Shown: piece after piece, positions 10,648-18,875 of the stretch
Layout of the letters: each line of letters opens with the position of its first letter
How positions within the stretch are numbered: the stretch's first letter is position 1
Assembly: GCF_900240945.1 (NCBI RefSeq)
Contig: NZ_OESG01000014.1
Location: 1,656,015-1,720,014, forward strand
Reading direction: 5' to 3'
From: Mycobacterium sp. 3519A
GTDB lineage: Bacteria > Actinomycetota > Actinomycetes > Mycobacteriales > Mycobacteriaceae
DNA: 64,000 bases
The notes under the pieces: generated by a model
What the model was told of the DNA's origin: nothing
The model's database searches: none
The model's input: only the letters and a program-made list of their open reading frames with translations
Made by a program: the position numbers and the translations under genes

Positions 10648-12000
10648 ATGCGTGACCAGGAACCTCGGACGGTCCCGACCGGGCTGAAGCGCGTAGTCGC
10701 CGCTTCGATGGCCGGCACCGTCGTCGAGTGGTACGAGTTCTTCCTGTACGGCACCGCAGCCACGCTGGTGTTCGGCAAGATCTTCTTCGCTAAGGGCAGC
10801 AGCGACCTCGACGCGATCATCGCGGCACTGCTGACCTATGCGGTCGGTTTCCTGGCGCGGCCGCTGGGCGGCGTGGTGTTCGGGCACTTCGGGGACAAGT
10901 ACGGCCGCAAGAAGCTGCTGCAGTTCAGCCTGCTGTTGGTCGGCGCGGTGACGGTGCTGATGGGATGCCTGCCGACGTTCGCCCAGGTCGGCTACTGGGC
11001 GCCGGTGCTGTTGGTGACGCTGCGGTTCCTGCAGGGCTTCGCCGTCGGCGGCGAATGGGGAGGCGCGGTGCTTCTGGTCGCCGAGCACAGTCCCGACCGC
11101 AGCCGCGCGTTCTGGGCCAGTTGGCCGCAGGCCGCCGTCCCGGTCGGCAACATGCTCGCGACCGTCGTGTTGTTGGTGTTGAACGGCACCCTGTCGGATG
11201 CGGCGTTCCTGTCCTGGGGATGGCGGGTGGCGTTCTGGTTGTCGGCGGTGGTGGTGCTGATCGGCTACTACATCCGCACCAAGGTCACCGACGCGCCGAT
11301 CTTCCTCGAGGCCCAACGCGAGGTCGAACGGGTCAAGGCCGTCTCGTTCGGAGTTGTCGAGGTGCTGAAGCGTTATCCCCGTGGGGTTTTCACGGCGATG
11401 GGCCTGCGACTGGCCGAGAACATCATGTACTACCTGGTGGTCACCTTCTCGATCGTCTATCTCAAGGAGCAGGTGCACGCCAACACCTCCGACATTCTGT
11501 GGTACCTGCTGGCCGCGCATGCGGTGCATTTCGTCGTGATCCCATTCGTCGGCAGGCTGTCCGACCAGTACGGCAGGCGACCCGTGTACTTCGTCGGTGC
11601 GGTGCTGGCGGGCACCTGGGGGTTCTTCGCGTTCCCGATGATGAACTCCGCCAACTACCTGTTGATCATGAGCGCCGTCATCATCGGCCTGGTCATCCAC
11701 GCGCTCATGTACGCCCCGCAACCGGCCATCATGGCCGAGATGTTCCCCACCCGGATGCGGTATTCCGGTGTGTCCCTTGGCTATCAGGTCACGTCGATCT
11801 TCGCGGGCTCGTTGGCCCCTTCGATCGCGGCGGCTCTGCTCAAGGCATACGACTCGTCGGTCCCGATCGCGTTGTACTTGGCCATCGCGGCCGCCATCAC
11901 GCTTGTCGCGGTGTACTTCACCCGTGAGACGAAGGGCATCGACCTCGCCACCGTCGACCAGGCCGACCGCGAACAACTGGCCAAGGCGGGCGTCGTATGA
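10648..12000 (+). CDS. MFS transporter, metabolite:H+ symporter (MHS) type
   Basis: A 450-residue, 12-helix major facilitator with the MHS family start (TVVEWYEFFLYGTAA), the loop 2-3 motif GHFGDKYGRKK and a second copy GRLSDQYGRRP in loop 8-9. This subfamily takes up organic acids such as shikimate, proline or short-chain carboxylates with protons. I chose ATG 10648, preceded by CAGGAG; in-frame upstream codons give an unlikely extra tail. It overlaps the next gene by 4 bases. Together with the two enzymes downstream it is most simply a 3-hydroxybutyrate or acetoacetate importer. Confidence 0.85.
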   Translation: MRDQEPRTVPTGLKRVVAASMAGTVVEWYEFFLYGTAATLVFGKIFFAKGSSDLDAIIAALLTYAVGFLARPLGGVVFGHFGDKYGRKKLLQFSLLLVGAVTVLMGCLPTFAQVGYWAPVLLVTLRFLQGFAVGGEWGGAVLLVAEHSPDRSRAFWASWPQAAVPVGNMLATVVLLVLNGTLSDAAFLSWGWRVAFWLSAVVVLIGYYIRTKVTDAPIFLEAQREVERVKAVSFGVVEVLKRYPRGVFTAMGLRLAENIMYYLVVTFSIVYLKEQVHANTSDILWYLLAAHAVHFVVIPFVGRLSDQYGRRPVYFVGAVLAGTWGFFAFPMMNSANYLLIMSAVIIGLVIHALMYAPQPAIMAEMFPTRMRYSGVSLGYQVTSIFAGSLAPSIAAALLKAYDSSVPIALYLAIAAAITLVAVYFTRETKGIDLATVDQADREQLAKAGVV

Positions 12001-12743
12001 CGGACCTGCATGGTCGCACCGCCCTGGTCACCGGCGGGGCGAGCGGGATCGGCGCGGCGTGTGCCAGGGAACTGGCCGCCCGCGGAGCCACCGTGACGGT
12101 CGCCGACGTCGACGAGGCGGGCGCCAAAGATCTGGCCCAGGACATCGGTGGGCAAGGCTGGGCGGTGGACCTGCTCGACGTCTCCTCGTTGGAGACGCTG
12201 AAACTCGAGACCGACATCCTGGTGAACAACGCCGGGGTGCAGAGCATCAACTCGATCGTCGACTTCGAGCCCGAACGGTTCCGGACGCTGCTGACGCTGA
12301 TGGTGGAGGCGCCGTTCCTGCTGATTCGTGCGGCCCTTCCGCACATGTACCGGCAGAAGTTCGGCCGCATCGTTAACATTTCATCGGTGCACGGCATCCG
12401 CGCTTCGGAGTACAAGGTGGCCTACGTCACCGCCAAACATGCGCTCGAGGGGCTGTCCAAGGTGACGGCGCTCGAGGGCGGCCCATACGACGTGACCAGT
12501 AACTGCGTGAATCCCGGTTATGTGCGCACCCCGCTGGTCACCAAGCAGATCGCCGATCAGGCGCGCACCCACGGCATCCCCGAGGATCAGGTGGTAGCCG
12601 AAATCCTGCTCAAGGAGAGCGCGATCAAACGTCTGGTGGAGCCGGAAGAGGTTGCCTCCCTTGTCGGTTGGCTTGCGTCCCCGGCAGCCGGAATGGTGAC
12701 CGGCGCGTCATACACGATGGACGGCGGATGGAGCGCCCGGTGA
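11997..12743 (+). CDS. 3-hydroxybutyrate dehydrogenase (SDR)
   Basis: A 248-residue classical short-chain dehydrogenase: TGGASGIG (residues 12-19), NNAG (77-80) and catalytic S130, Y143 and K147 (NISSVHG, YVTAK). The SSVHGIRAS segment, NCVNPGYVRTPLV and the ending TGASYTMDGGW are characteristic of D-3-hydroxybutyrate dehydrogenases, which oxidise 3-hydroxybutyrate to acetoacetate with NAD+. It starts inside the transporter stop (ATGA) and its stop overlaps the GTG of the acetoacetyl-CoA synthetase, which takes its product. Confidence 0.85.
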   Translation: MTDLHGRTALVTGGASGIGAACARELAARGATVTVADVDEAGAKDLAQDIGGQGWAVDLLDVSSLETLKLETDILVNNAGVQSINSIVDFEPERFRTLLTLMVEAPFLLIRAALPHMYRQKFGRIVNISSVHGIRASEYKVAYVTAKHALEGLSKVTALEGGPYDVTSNCVNPGYVRTPLVTKQIADQARTHGIPEDQVVAEILLKESAIKRLVEPEEVASLVGWLASPAAGMVTGASYTMDGGWSAR

Positions 12744-14647
12744 CCGACGCTGTCGACATTCCGCAGTGGCAGCCGACGCAACGCGATATCGCCGACGCAC
12801 GCGTCACCGAGTTCGCGCGGTTCGTCGAGCAGCGCACCGGCGCAGTCCTGCCCGACTACCAGTCGCTGTGGCAGTGGTCGGTCGATGACCCTGCCGCCTT
12901 CTGGGGCGCGCTGTGGGAATTCTTCGGCCTTGGCGATGCGCCGCAGTGTGTGCTCGAAAGCGCCGAGATGCCGGGTGCCCGCTGGTTTCCCGGCGTCCGG
13001 CTGAATTACGTCGACCAGATCATCCGCAACGCGCGCACCGACCGGCCCGCCATCCTGCACGTGACCGAGGACGGCGGCGTCGCGGAGTTGTCGTGGCGCG
13101 AACTGCTCGGCCGCACTGCGGCATTCGCGAAAACCCTGCGCTCCCATGGCGTCACGACGGGCGACCGCGTGGTCGGCTACCTGCCGAATATCCCCGAGGC
13201 CGTCATCGCGTTCCTGGCGACGGCCAGCATCGGTGCCATCTGGAGCGCCTGCGGGCAGGACTACTCGGCCAAGGCCGCGCTGGACCGACTCGGCCAACTG
13301 GAGCCGGTGGTGCTGGTCACCGGCGAGGAGTACACCTACGGCGGGAAGACCCACGACAAACGCGCCGACGTCGCGGCGCTGCAGGCCGGCCTCCCGACCC
13401 TGCGTGCCACCGTGCTCACATCCGACCTCGCCGAAAAGGCCGAGCCCGACGAACTGACCACGGTGCCGGTGGAGTTCGACCATCCGTTGTGGATTCTGTT
13501 CTCCTCGGGCACGACGGGCCTGCCGAAGGGCATCATGCACGGGCATGGCGGGGTTGTCCTCGAACACCTGAAAGCCATTGCCCTGCAGTCGGATATCGGC
13601 GCCGACGACACGTTCTTCTGGTACACCAGCCCGAGCTGGATGATGTGGAATTTCCAGGTCGCCGGGTTGCTGGTCGGCGCGACGATCGTCTGCTACGCGG
13701 GCAGCCCGAACCACCCCAAGCCGGATGCATTGTGGGACATCGCTGCTCGCGTCGGTGCCACGGTGCTCGGCACCAGCCCTGGCTATGTGCTCGGGTGCGC
13801 AAAGGCGGGTGCGGTGCCGCGCGCCGAGCATGATCTTTCGAAGCTGCGGACTGTCGGCATCACAGGGTCGTCGCTGCCGCCGTCGTCGTCGTTGTGGTTG
13901 CGCGACAACGTCGGTGAGCACGTCCAAGTGGCCTCGATCAGCGGCGGCACGGATGTGGTGTCGGCGTTCATCGGCGGTGTCCGCACGGTGCCGGTGTGGC
14001 CGGGTGAACTGTCGGCGCCATACCTCGGCGTTGCGCTCGACGCGTGGGACGAGTCCGGTAAGCCGGTGCGGGGTGAGGTCGGTGAACTGGTCATCACCAA
14101 ACCGATGCCGTCGATGCCGGTGGCCTTTTGGAATGATGCCGACGGATCACGTTATCGCAGTGCGTATTTCGAAATGTTTCCCGGCGTGTGGCGACACGGC
14201 GACTGGATCACGATCACCGGCCACGGCAGCATCATCGTGCACGGCCGGTCGGATTCGACGCTGAACCGGCACGGCATCCGGATGGGCAGCGCCGACATCT
14301 ACCAGGCCGTCGAGCGGTTACCGGAGATCGCCGAGGCACTGGTCATCGGCGCCGAGCAACCCGACGGCGGTTATTGGATGCCGTTGTTCGTCGTGCTCGT
14401 CGACGACGCGGAACTGACCGACGAACTGCGTGACCGGATCAAGCGCACCATCCGCGACGAAGTGTCGCCGCGTCACGTGCCCGACGAGATCATCGCCGCG
14501 CCGGGTGTCCCGCACACCCGCACCGGCAAGAAACTCGAGGTGCCGATCAAGAAGCTGTTCCAGGGCGCTGACCCGGCGCGGGTAGTTGAGAAGAGCGCCG
14601 TCGACGACCCGGCACTGCTCGACTGGTACGCGAGCCTGAAGCGCTGA
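12740..14647 (+). CDS. Acetoacetyl-CoA synthetase
   Basis: A 635-residue acyl-adenylate-forming enzyme. The AMP-binding motif FSSGTTGLPKG lies near residues 253-264, followed by the acetoacetyl-CoA synthetase-specific context (SPSWMMWNFQVAGLLVGA, ISGGTDVVSAF, HGRSDSTLNRHGIRMGSADIYQ) and the C-terminal catalytic lysine in PHTRTGKKLEVPIKK. It converts acetoacetate, CoA and ATP to acetoacetyl-CoA, which a thiolase splits to acetyl-CoA. GTG start overlapping the dehydrogenase stop. With the transporter and dehydrogenase it completes a ketone-body utilisation operon. Confidence 0.92.
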   Translation: MTDAVDIPQWQPTQRDIADARVTEFARFVEQRTGAVLPDYQSLWQWSVDDPAAFWGALWEFFGLGDAPQCVLESAEMPGARWFPGVRLNYVDQIIRNARTDRPAILHVTEDGGVAELSWRELLGRTAAFAKTLRSHGVTTGDRVVGYLPNIPEAVIAFLATASIGAIWSACGQDYSAKAALDRLGQLEPVVLVTGEEYTYGGKTHDKRADVAALQAGLPTLRATVLTSDLAEKAEPDELTTVPVEFDHPLWILFSSGTTGLPKGIMHGHGGVVLEHLKAIALQSDIGADDTFFWYTSPSWMMWNFQVAGLLVGATIVCYAGSPNHPKPDALWDIAARVGATVLGTSPGYVLGCAKAGAVPRAEHDLSKLRTVGITGSSLPPSSSLWLRDNVGEHVQVASISGGTDVVSAFIGGVRTVPVWPGELSAPYLGVALDAWDESGKPVRGEVGELVITKPMPSMPVAFWNDADGSRYRSAYFEMFPGVWRHGDWITITGHGSIIVHGRSDSTLNRHGIRMGSADIYQAVERLPEIAEALVIGAEQPDGGYWMPLFVVLVDDAELTDELRDRIKRTIRDEVSPRHVPDEIIAAPGVPHTRTGKKLEVPIKKLFQGADPARVVEKSAVDDPALLDWYASLKR

Positions 14648-14677
14648 CCTGTGGATGGTTTTCGGCGCATGTTGCCT

Positions 14678-14737
14678 GTTGCCTCATGTCAAGATGCGCG
14701 CGGAGGGGTATTCGTTGCCTCACGTAATTGTGCGCGC
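14678..14737. repeat. Two direct 24-base repeats at the edge of an IS remnant
   Basis: GTTGCCTCATGT... at 14678-14701 and GTTGCCTCACGT... at 14714-14737 agree at 19 of 24 positions; both end TGCGCGC. They flank the 3' end of the decayed transposase frame, so they are probably transposase-binding repeats at one end of the element. I found no matching copy beyond the other end, in line with the element being truncated. Confidence 0.5.
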
Positions 14738-15300
14738 TTGTTGGTTGGTGGGTGGGCTGCGGGTCTGGCTTTGCTGGCGGCAAGGGCGGTGAGTTGGGCG
14801 GTCAGGGCTTGGACATGGCGTTGAGTGGCGGCGGGATTGATCAGCGAGTAGGTCCGGGTCATTGCGACGATGTGCTCGATGGTCATGGTCGGGTGGTCGA
14901 TCGCGCGGTGGAACGGGGTGGCCGCCGCTTTGTCGTGTTTCTTGGACACCTTGGCGCCGTCGCGGATCTTGTAGATCAGTTTCTGCTGAGGGTAGAAATA
15001 GTTGGTCAGCTTGGACTGCAACTGCCAGATTTCGTTGAGTAGCAACAGTTCTGAGGCGGTGTCGTAGCGGTGGTAGCCGACCACGGTGCGTACGACCGTC
15101 CAGTTCTTCTGTTCGACGTGACAACCGTCGTTCTTGTTGCTCGGTCATGCGCGGGTGAAGGTGATCTGGCGGCCCTGGCACTATCTCAGCAGGTGGTCAT
15201 CGATGAATTCTGATCCGTTGTCGGAGTCCACGCCCAGGATCGGGAACGGCATTTTGCGGGCGATGTCGTGCGGCCAGCGCGCATTCCGCGGGTGGCTTGA
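14689..15300 (-). pseudogene. Decayed DDE (integrase-core) transposase
   Basis: On the minus strand the frame reads RKMPFPILGVDSDNGSEF from about 15256, containing the second catalytic Asp and its usual context. It then hits an in-frame TAG (after HLLR) and an in-frame TGA (in place of an Arg codon, before PSNKND). After these it continues as VEQKNWTVVRTVVGYHRYDT and the intact C-terminal 131 residues. The N-terminal domain with the helix-turn-helix and first Asp is missing upstream of about 15300. The element is therefore truncated and carries at least two nonsense mutations; it should be inactive. It is an rve-type transposase; the exact IS family was not assigned. Confidence 0.8.
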
Positions 15301-15431
15301 TCGCCCCGCGAGCCCACGTTCTTCTGGTGTCGTGCTGCTATGAGCGGCTAGAAGGAATACCTGCGAGGCGCTTTCGCTTGAAGACCACTAGCTGCGGAGA
15401 AGTAGCCAACGCACGAGAGAAGAAGAGGCGC

Positions 15432-15848
15432 ATGACATCGACTGAGATCCTCACGCCAGAATCAACTACGACGCGGATTTTCCGCGACGAGTACAAATAC
15501 GCGATGGCTCGCCGAATCGGCGATCTCATCATCCTGTCCGGCCAGACCGGCCACAACGCCGACATGTCGCTCTCGCCCGAGGTCGGCGTGCAGGTGAACA
15601 TCGCGTTCGACAACATTGGTGCAGTGCTCACCGCCGCGGAGGTTGGCTGGGATGACGTCGACCTGATCAGGTCCTACCACGTGGTTCCGGCTGGCGAGAA
15701 CACCATACCGGAGGAATCGTTCAACGCCGTCCACGAGCTCCTCTCGGAAAAGATGCCGAATCACCTGCCCGCGTGGAGCGCGATCGGCGTAGCCGGCCTC
15801 GGAGCACCCGGCATGCTCATTGAGGTCGAAGTGGTCGCGCACGCCTGA
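15432..15848 (+). CDS. RidA/YjgF family protein
   Basis: A 138-residue protein of the RidA (YjgF/YER057c/UK114) fold: DLIILSGQTGHN, QVNIAFDNIGAVLTAAEVGWDDVDLIRSYHVV and the ending GAPGMLIEVEVVAHA, where the RidA Arg position is a Met/Leu context rather than the usual R-x-x-V-E. True RidA proteins deaminate reactive enamines and imines from PLP enzymes. The missing usual catalytic Arg suggests a non-archetypal RidA subgroup. ATG start chosen for the conserved N-terminus. It converges with an aminotransferase gene. It sits directly beside the IS remnant, so it may have been brought in or lost its original promoter. Confidence 0.75.
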   Translation: MTSTEILTPESTTTRIFRDEYKYAMARRIGDLIILSGQTGHNADMSLSPEVGVQVNIAFDNIGAVLTAAEVGWDDVDLIRSYHVVPAGENTIPEESFNAVHELLSEKMPNHLPAWSAIGVAGLGAPGMLIEVEVVAHA

Positions 15849-15863
15849 CCTACGCTCCAGGGT

Positions 15864-15881
15864 GCGGCTCGGACGAGCCGC
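15864..15881. terminator. Hairpin between convergent genes
   Basis: GCGGCTC-GGAC-GAGCCGC is a perfect 7-pair GC stem with a 4-base loop, 15 bases after the RidA stop. No clear U-run follows, as is common in mycobacteria. It could end transcripts from either side. Confidence 0.45.
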
Positions 15882-15936
15882 GATGATACGAATGACGCTC
15901 GCCCAAAACTACGAACCACCACCATTCTGACAGCGG

Positions 15937-17091
15937 TTAACTGAGCCAGAATCCGATGCGGCGCAACGCTTCTTCGATGTCGCCGGTCGGTCCTGCGAAC
16001 GACAGTCGCACGAAGGATCCGCCGCGCGCCGGGTCGAAGTCGATGCCCGGCGCGATGGCAACTCCGGTGTCGTTCAACAACTTCGAGCAGAACGACAGCG
16101 AATCGGTGGTCAGATGCGACACGTCGGCGTACACGTAGAACGCACCATCGGTGGGTGCCAGCCGGTCGATGCCGATCGAGCGGAGCCCGTCGAGCAGCAG
16201 TCGGCGATTGGCCGCATAGTGGTGCAGCAGTGCGTCCGCCTCCGCGATCGATTCGGGCGTGAACGCCGCCACTGCGGCGTACTGCGGCAGCACCGGTGGG
16301 CAGATGGTGAAGTTGCCGGTGAGGCAGTCCACCGCCCGGAGCAGTTCCTGCGGCACCAGCAGCCAGCCCAGCCGCCACCCGGTCATCGCGAAGTACTTCG
16401 AAAAGCTGTTGACCACCACGGCATCTCGCGATGTCTGCCACGCGCAGCTGGTCTCGGGCGCGCCCTCGTACACCAGCCCGTGGTAGACCTCGTCGCTGAT
16501 CAACCGCACGCCCGTGGATTCACACCAGGACGCGATCGCCGCGAGTTCGTCCGGCGGAATCACCGTGCCGGTCGGGTTGGCGGGGCTCGCTACGATCACA
16601 CCCTGCACCGGTGGATCCAGTTCGGCGAGCATCTGCGCTGTCGGCTGGAACCTCGTCTCGCGTCCGCACGGGATCTCGACGACCTCGCATCCCAGCGCGG
16701 ACAGGATGTTGCGGTAGCAGGGGTAGCCGGGGCTTGCGATGGCGACCCGGTCGCCGACGTCGAAACACGCCAGAAAGGCCAGCAGGAACCCGCCGCTGGA
16801 GCCCGTCGTCACCACGACGTCGGCGGGGTCGACGTGCAGCCCGTGCCGGTCGTGATACGCGCGGGCGATCGAGGCGCGCAGTTCGGGAATGCCCAACGCC
16901 ACCGAGTAGCCGAGCGGACCGCTGTCCAAGGCCTGCTTGGCGGCCTCCCGTACGGCGGTCGGCGCGCCTGCGCTGGGCTGACCGGCCGACAGGTTGACCA
17001 GGTCGCCGTGCGAACGTTGGCGCTCGGCGGCGGCCAGCCACACGTCCATTACGTAGAACGGCGGAATTCCGGCTCGCAACGAGGCGCTCAT
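15937..17091 (-). CDS. aspB: PLP-dependent aminotransferase (AspB/Rv3565-like)
   Basis: A 384-residue class I/II fold-type I aminotransferase: NLSAGQPSAGAP near the N-terminus, GSSGGFLLAF for phosphate binding, SPANPTGTVIP, SDEVYHGLVYEG with the PLP Asp/Tyr, VNSFSKYFAMTGWRLGW with the Schiff-base Lys, and a C-terminal VRLSFA with the carboxylate Arg. ATG 17091 chosen; upstream residues look untranslated. It is next to fadE33 in M. tuberculosis too (Rv3565, annotated aspB). Its amino donor and acceptor are not known, and the aspartate label is inherited. Confidence 0.8.
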   Translation of the reverse strand: MSASLRAGIPPFYVMDVWLAAAERQRSHGDLVNLSAGQPSAGAPTAVREAAKQALDSGPLGYSVALGIPELRASIARAYHDRHGLHVDPADVVVTTGSSGGFLLAFLACFDVGDRVAIASPGYPCYRNILSALGCEVVEIPCGRETRFQPTAQMLAELDPPVQGVIVASPANPTGTVIPPDELAAIASWCESTGVRLISDEVYHGLVYEGAPETSCAWQTSRDAVVVNSFSKYFAMTGWRLGWLLVPQELLRAVDCLTGNFTICPPVLPQYAAVAAFTPESIAEADALLHHYAANRRLLLDGLRSIGIDRLAPTDGAFYVYADVSHLTTDSLSFCSKLLNDTGVAIAPGIDFDPARGGSFVRLSFAGPTGDIEEALRRIGFWLS

Positions 17092-17112
17092 GTGAGCGAG
17101 GATAGTGGGACC

Positions 17113-17937
17113 ATGCAGCGGCACGACGAGCACTTCGCGATCAACAAAGCCTGGTGGAACGAGCGTGCGCCCGCGCACGCGGCCTCGGAGTTCTACGCGG
17201 TGTCACAGCTGATCGAGGAGCGGACTCGGCTGTCCGACGTCGTCCGGTTCGACGTTCCCCGCCTCGGTGACATCAAGGGACAGCGGGGGATCCACCTGCA
17301 ATGTCACATCGGTACCGACACCGTCTCGCTGCATCGCCTTGGCGCCGAGATGACGGGGCTTGATTTCTCGTCGGAATCGTTGGCGATCGCCCGGCGAATT
17401 GCCGCCGACGCCGGCGCCGACGTCACCTTCGTCGAGTCCGACGTCTACAGCGCTGCTTCCGCCGTCGCTGGTGGATTCGACTTCGTTTTCACCGGAATCG
17501 GTGCCCTGTGCTGGCTACCCGATGTCGGGCGCTGGGCAAGGACCGTCGCCGAATTGCTGCGCCCGGGTGGCAGGCTCTTCCTGCGCGAGGGGCACCCCAT
17601 TCTGCTGGCCTTCGACGAACAGCAAACCGACGAATGGGTGCTCCGCTACTCGTATTTCGAGCGGCCGGAACCGGAAACCTTCGACGCGCCAGGAACATAC
17701 GCCGACGCCGAAGCCGAGTTCGGTCACAACCGGGCCAGCGACTGGAGCCACGGAATCGGAGACGTCATCACCGCCGTTCTCGATGCCGGTTTGGAGCTCA
17801 CCATGTTCGTCGAACACGACTCCGTGCCATGGGAAGCCCTTCCCGGCCGGATGTGGAGCGATGACGGTGAATGGCGCCTCATCGAGCACCCCGAGCGGCT
17901 CCCGCTGAGCTACACGTTGCAGGCCATCAAGCGCTAA
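17113..17937 (+). CDS. SAM-dependent methyltransferase, class I
   Basis: A 274-residue protein with Rossmann-type motif I (GIHLQCHIGTDTVSLHRLGA), the acidic motif II (MTGLDFSSESLAIARR), a VESDVYS motif and GRLFLREGHP. The N-terminal NKAWWNERAPAHA is common in ubiquinone/menaquinone-type methyltransferases of actinobacteria. It is divergent from the aminotransferase with only 21 bases between starts, and overlaps the 3' end of fadE33 by 4 bases. The substrate is unknown. Confidence 0.8.
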   Translation: MQRHDEHFAINKAWWNERAPAHAASEFYAVSQLIEERTRLSDVVRFDVPRLGDIKGQRGIHLQCHIGTDTVSLHRLGAEMTGLDFSSESLAIARRIAADAGADVTFVESDVYSAASAVAGGFDFVFTGIGALCWLPDVGRWARTVAELLRPGGRLFLREGHPILLAFDEQQTDEWVLRYSYFERPEPETFDAPGTYADAEAEFGHNRASDWSHGIGDVITAVLDAGLELTMFVEHDSVPWEALPGRMWSDDGEWRLIEHPERLPLSYTLQAIKR

Positions 17938-18875
17938 AACACCTCGGATTCGAGCCGCCGCAGGTGTTCTCGCGGCGGACCGAGCAGCTGTGCGCTGCCG
18001 TGCGCCCGCTTGAAGTAGAGCTGGATGTCGTGCTCCCAGGTGATCGCGATGCCGCCGTGCATCTGCACCGCTTCGGCGGCCACCTTCGAAAACGCCTCGC
18101 TCGCCGACACCCGCGCCAGTGCCGCCGACGTCGGTGACGGCGCGGCGATCGCATCGTTGACGACCGCACGCGCGGACTGCACGGCCACATACAGGTCGGC
18201 CATCCGGTGCTTGAGCGCCTGGAAACTGCCGATCGGACGGCCGAACTGAACGCGGTTCTTGCTGTATTCGACGGTCAGGTCCAGACATTTGGCGGCGGCG
18301 CCGATCTGCTCGGCGGCCAGCAGAATCGCGGCGGTGTCGGCCAACCCGGGGTCCGTTCCGATGCCGGTCGTCTCTGAGGGTTCGACCCGCGCGAGGCGAC
18401 GCGTCGGATCCATCGACTCGACACGCTGAGCGGTGAAGCTCGTCCAGCGCGTCAGGGTGGCGCCGTCGGCCGCCACCACCACGTCCGCGACGTCGCCGTT
18501 GACCACGTAGTCCGGATCGAACACGACCGTCCCGATCGAGGCGCCCTCGGCCAGCCGCTCCAACGTGTCCGTGTCGGGTTCGTCGACGGCCAGCAACGCG
18601 AGCTCGGCGAGCGTGGTGGCAAGCAGCGGCGTCGGTACCAGCGCCTTGCCGAGTTCCTCGAGCACCACCGCGGCATCGGCAAGCTCGCCGCCGGCGCCGC
18701 CCAGTTCCTCGGGAACCACCAGCGCGGCAGCACCGACCTGCTCGCACAACAACTTCCACAGCGACTCGTCATAGCCGCGTTCGGAGACCATCGCTTCGCG
18801 CACGGCCGGCGGGGATGCGTGCTTGTCGACCAGCGACGCGACGGTCCCGCGCAGCAGTTCGCGTTCCTCACTCAT
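17934..18875 (-). CDS. fadE33: Acyl-CoA dehydrogenase subunit (FadE33-like)
   Basis: A 313-residue, short acyl-CoA dehydrogenase family protein. It keeps the C-terminal helical domain (VEYSKNRVQFGRPIGSFQALKHRMADLY, QMHGGIAITWEHDIQLYFKRA) but is shorter than homotetrameric enzymes of about 380 residues, as in the alpha2beta2 steroid dehydrogenases where one subunit lacks full FAD-binding elements. It is the last gene of fadD3-fadE31-fadE32-fadE33 and starts within the fadE32 stop. It is thought to act with FadE31/FadE32 on late ring-C/D intermediates (MOODA-CoA step); the exact pairing is not settled here. Confidence 0.88.
   Translation of the reverse strand: MSEERELLRGTVASLVDKHASPPAVREAMVSERGYDESLWKLLCEQVGAAALVVPEELGGAGGELADAAVVLEELGKALVPTPLLATTLAELALLAVDEPDTDTLERLAEGASIGTVVFDPDYVVNGDVADVVVAADGATLTRWTSFTAQRVESMDPTRRLARVEPSETTGIGTDPGLADTAAILLAAEQIGAAAKCLDLTVEYSKNRVQFGRPIGSFQALKHRMADLYVAVQSARAVVNDAIAAPSPTSAALARVSASEAFSKVAAEAVQMHGGIAITWEHDIQLYFKRAHGSAQLLGPPREHLRRLESEVF

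Noticed and set aside
10624..11976. 450-codon minus-strand open frame
   Set aside because: Antisense to the MFS transporter and composed of His/Arg/Gln/Asp runs without any recognisable motif.
14720..15181. 153-codon minus-strand frame in the IS remnant
   Set aside because: It is a shifted frame of the decayed transposase; the conserved residues are in the neighbouring frame.
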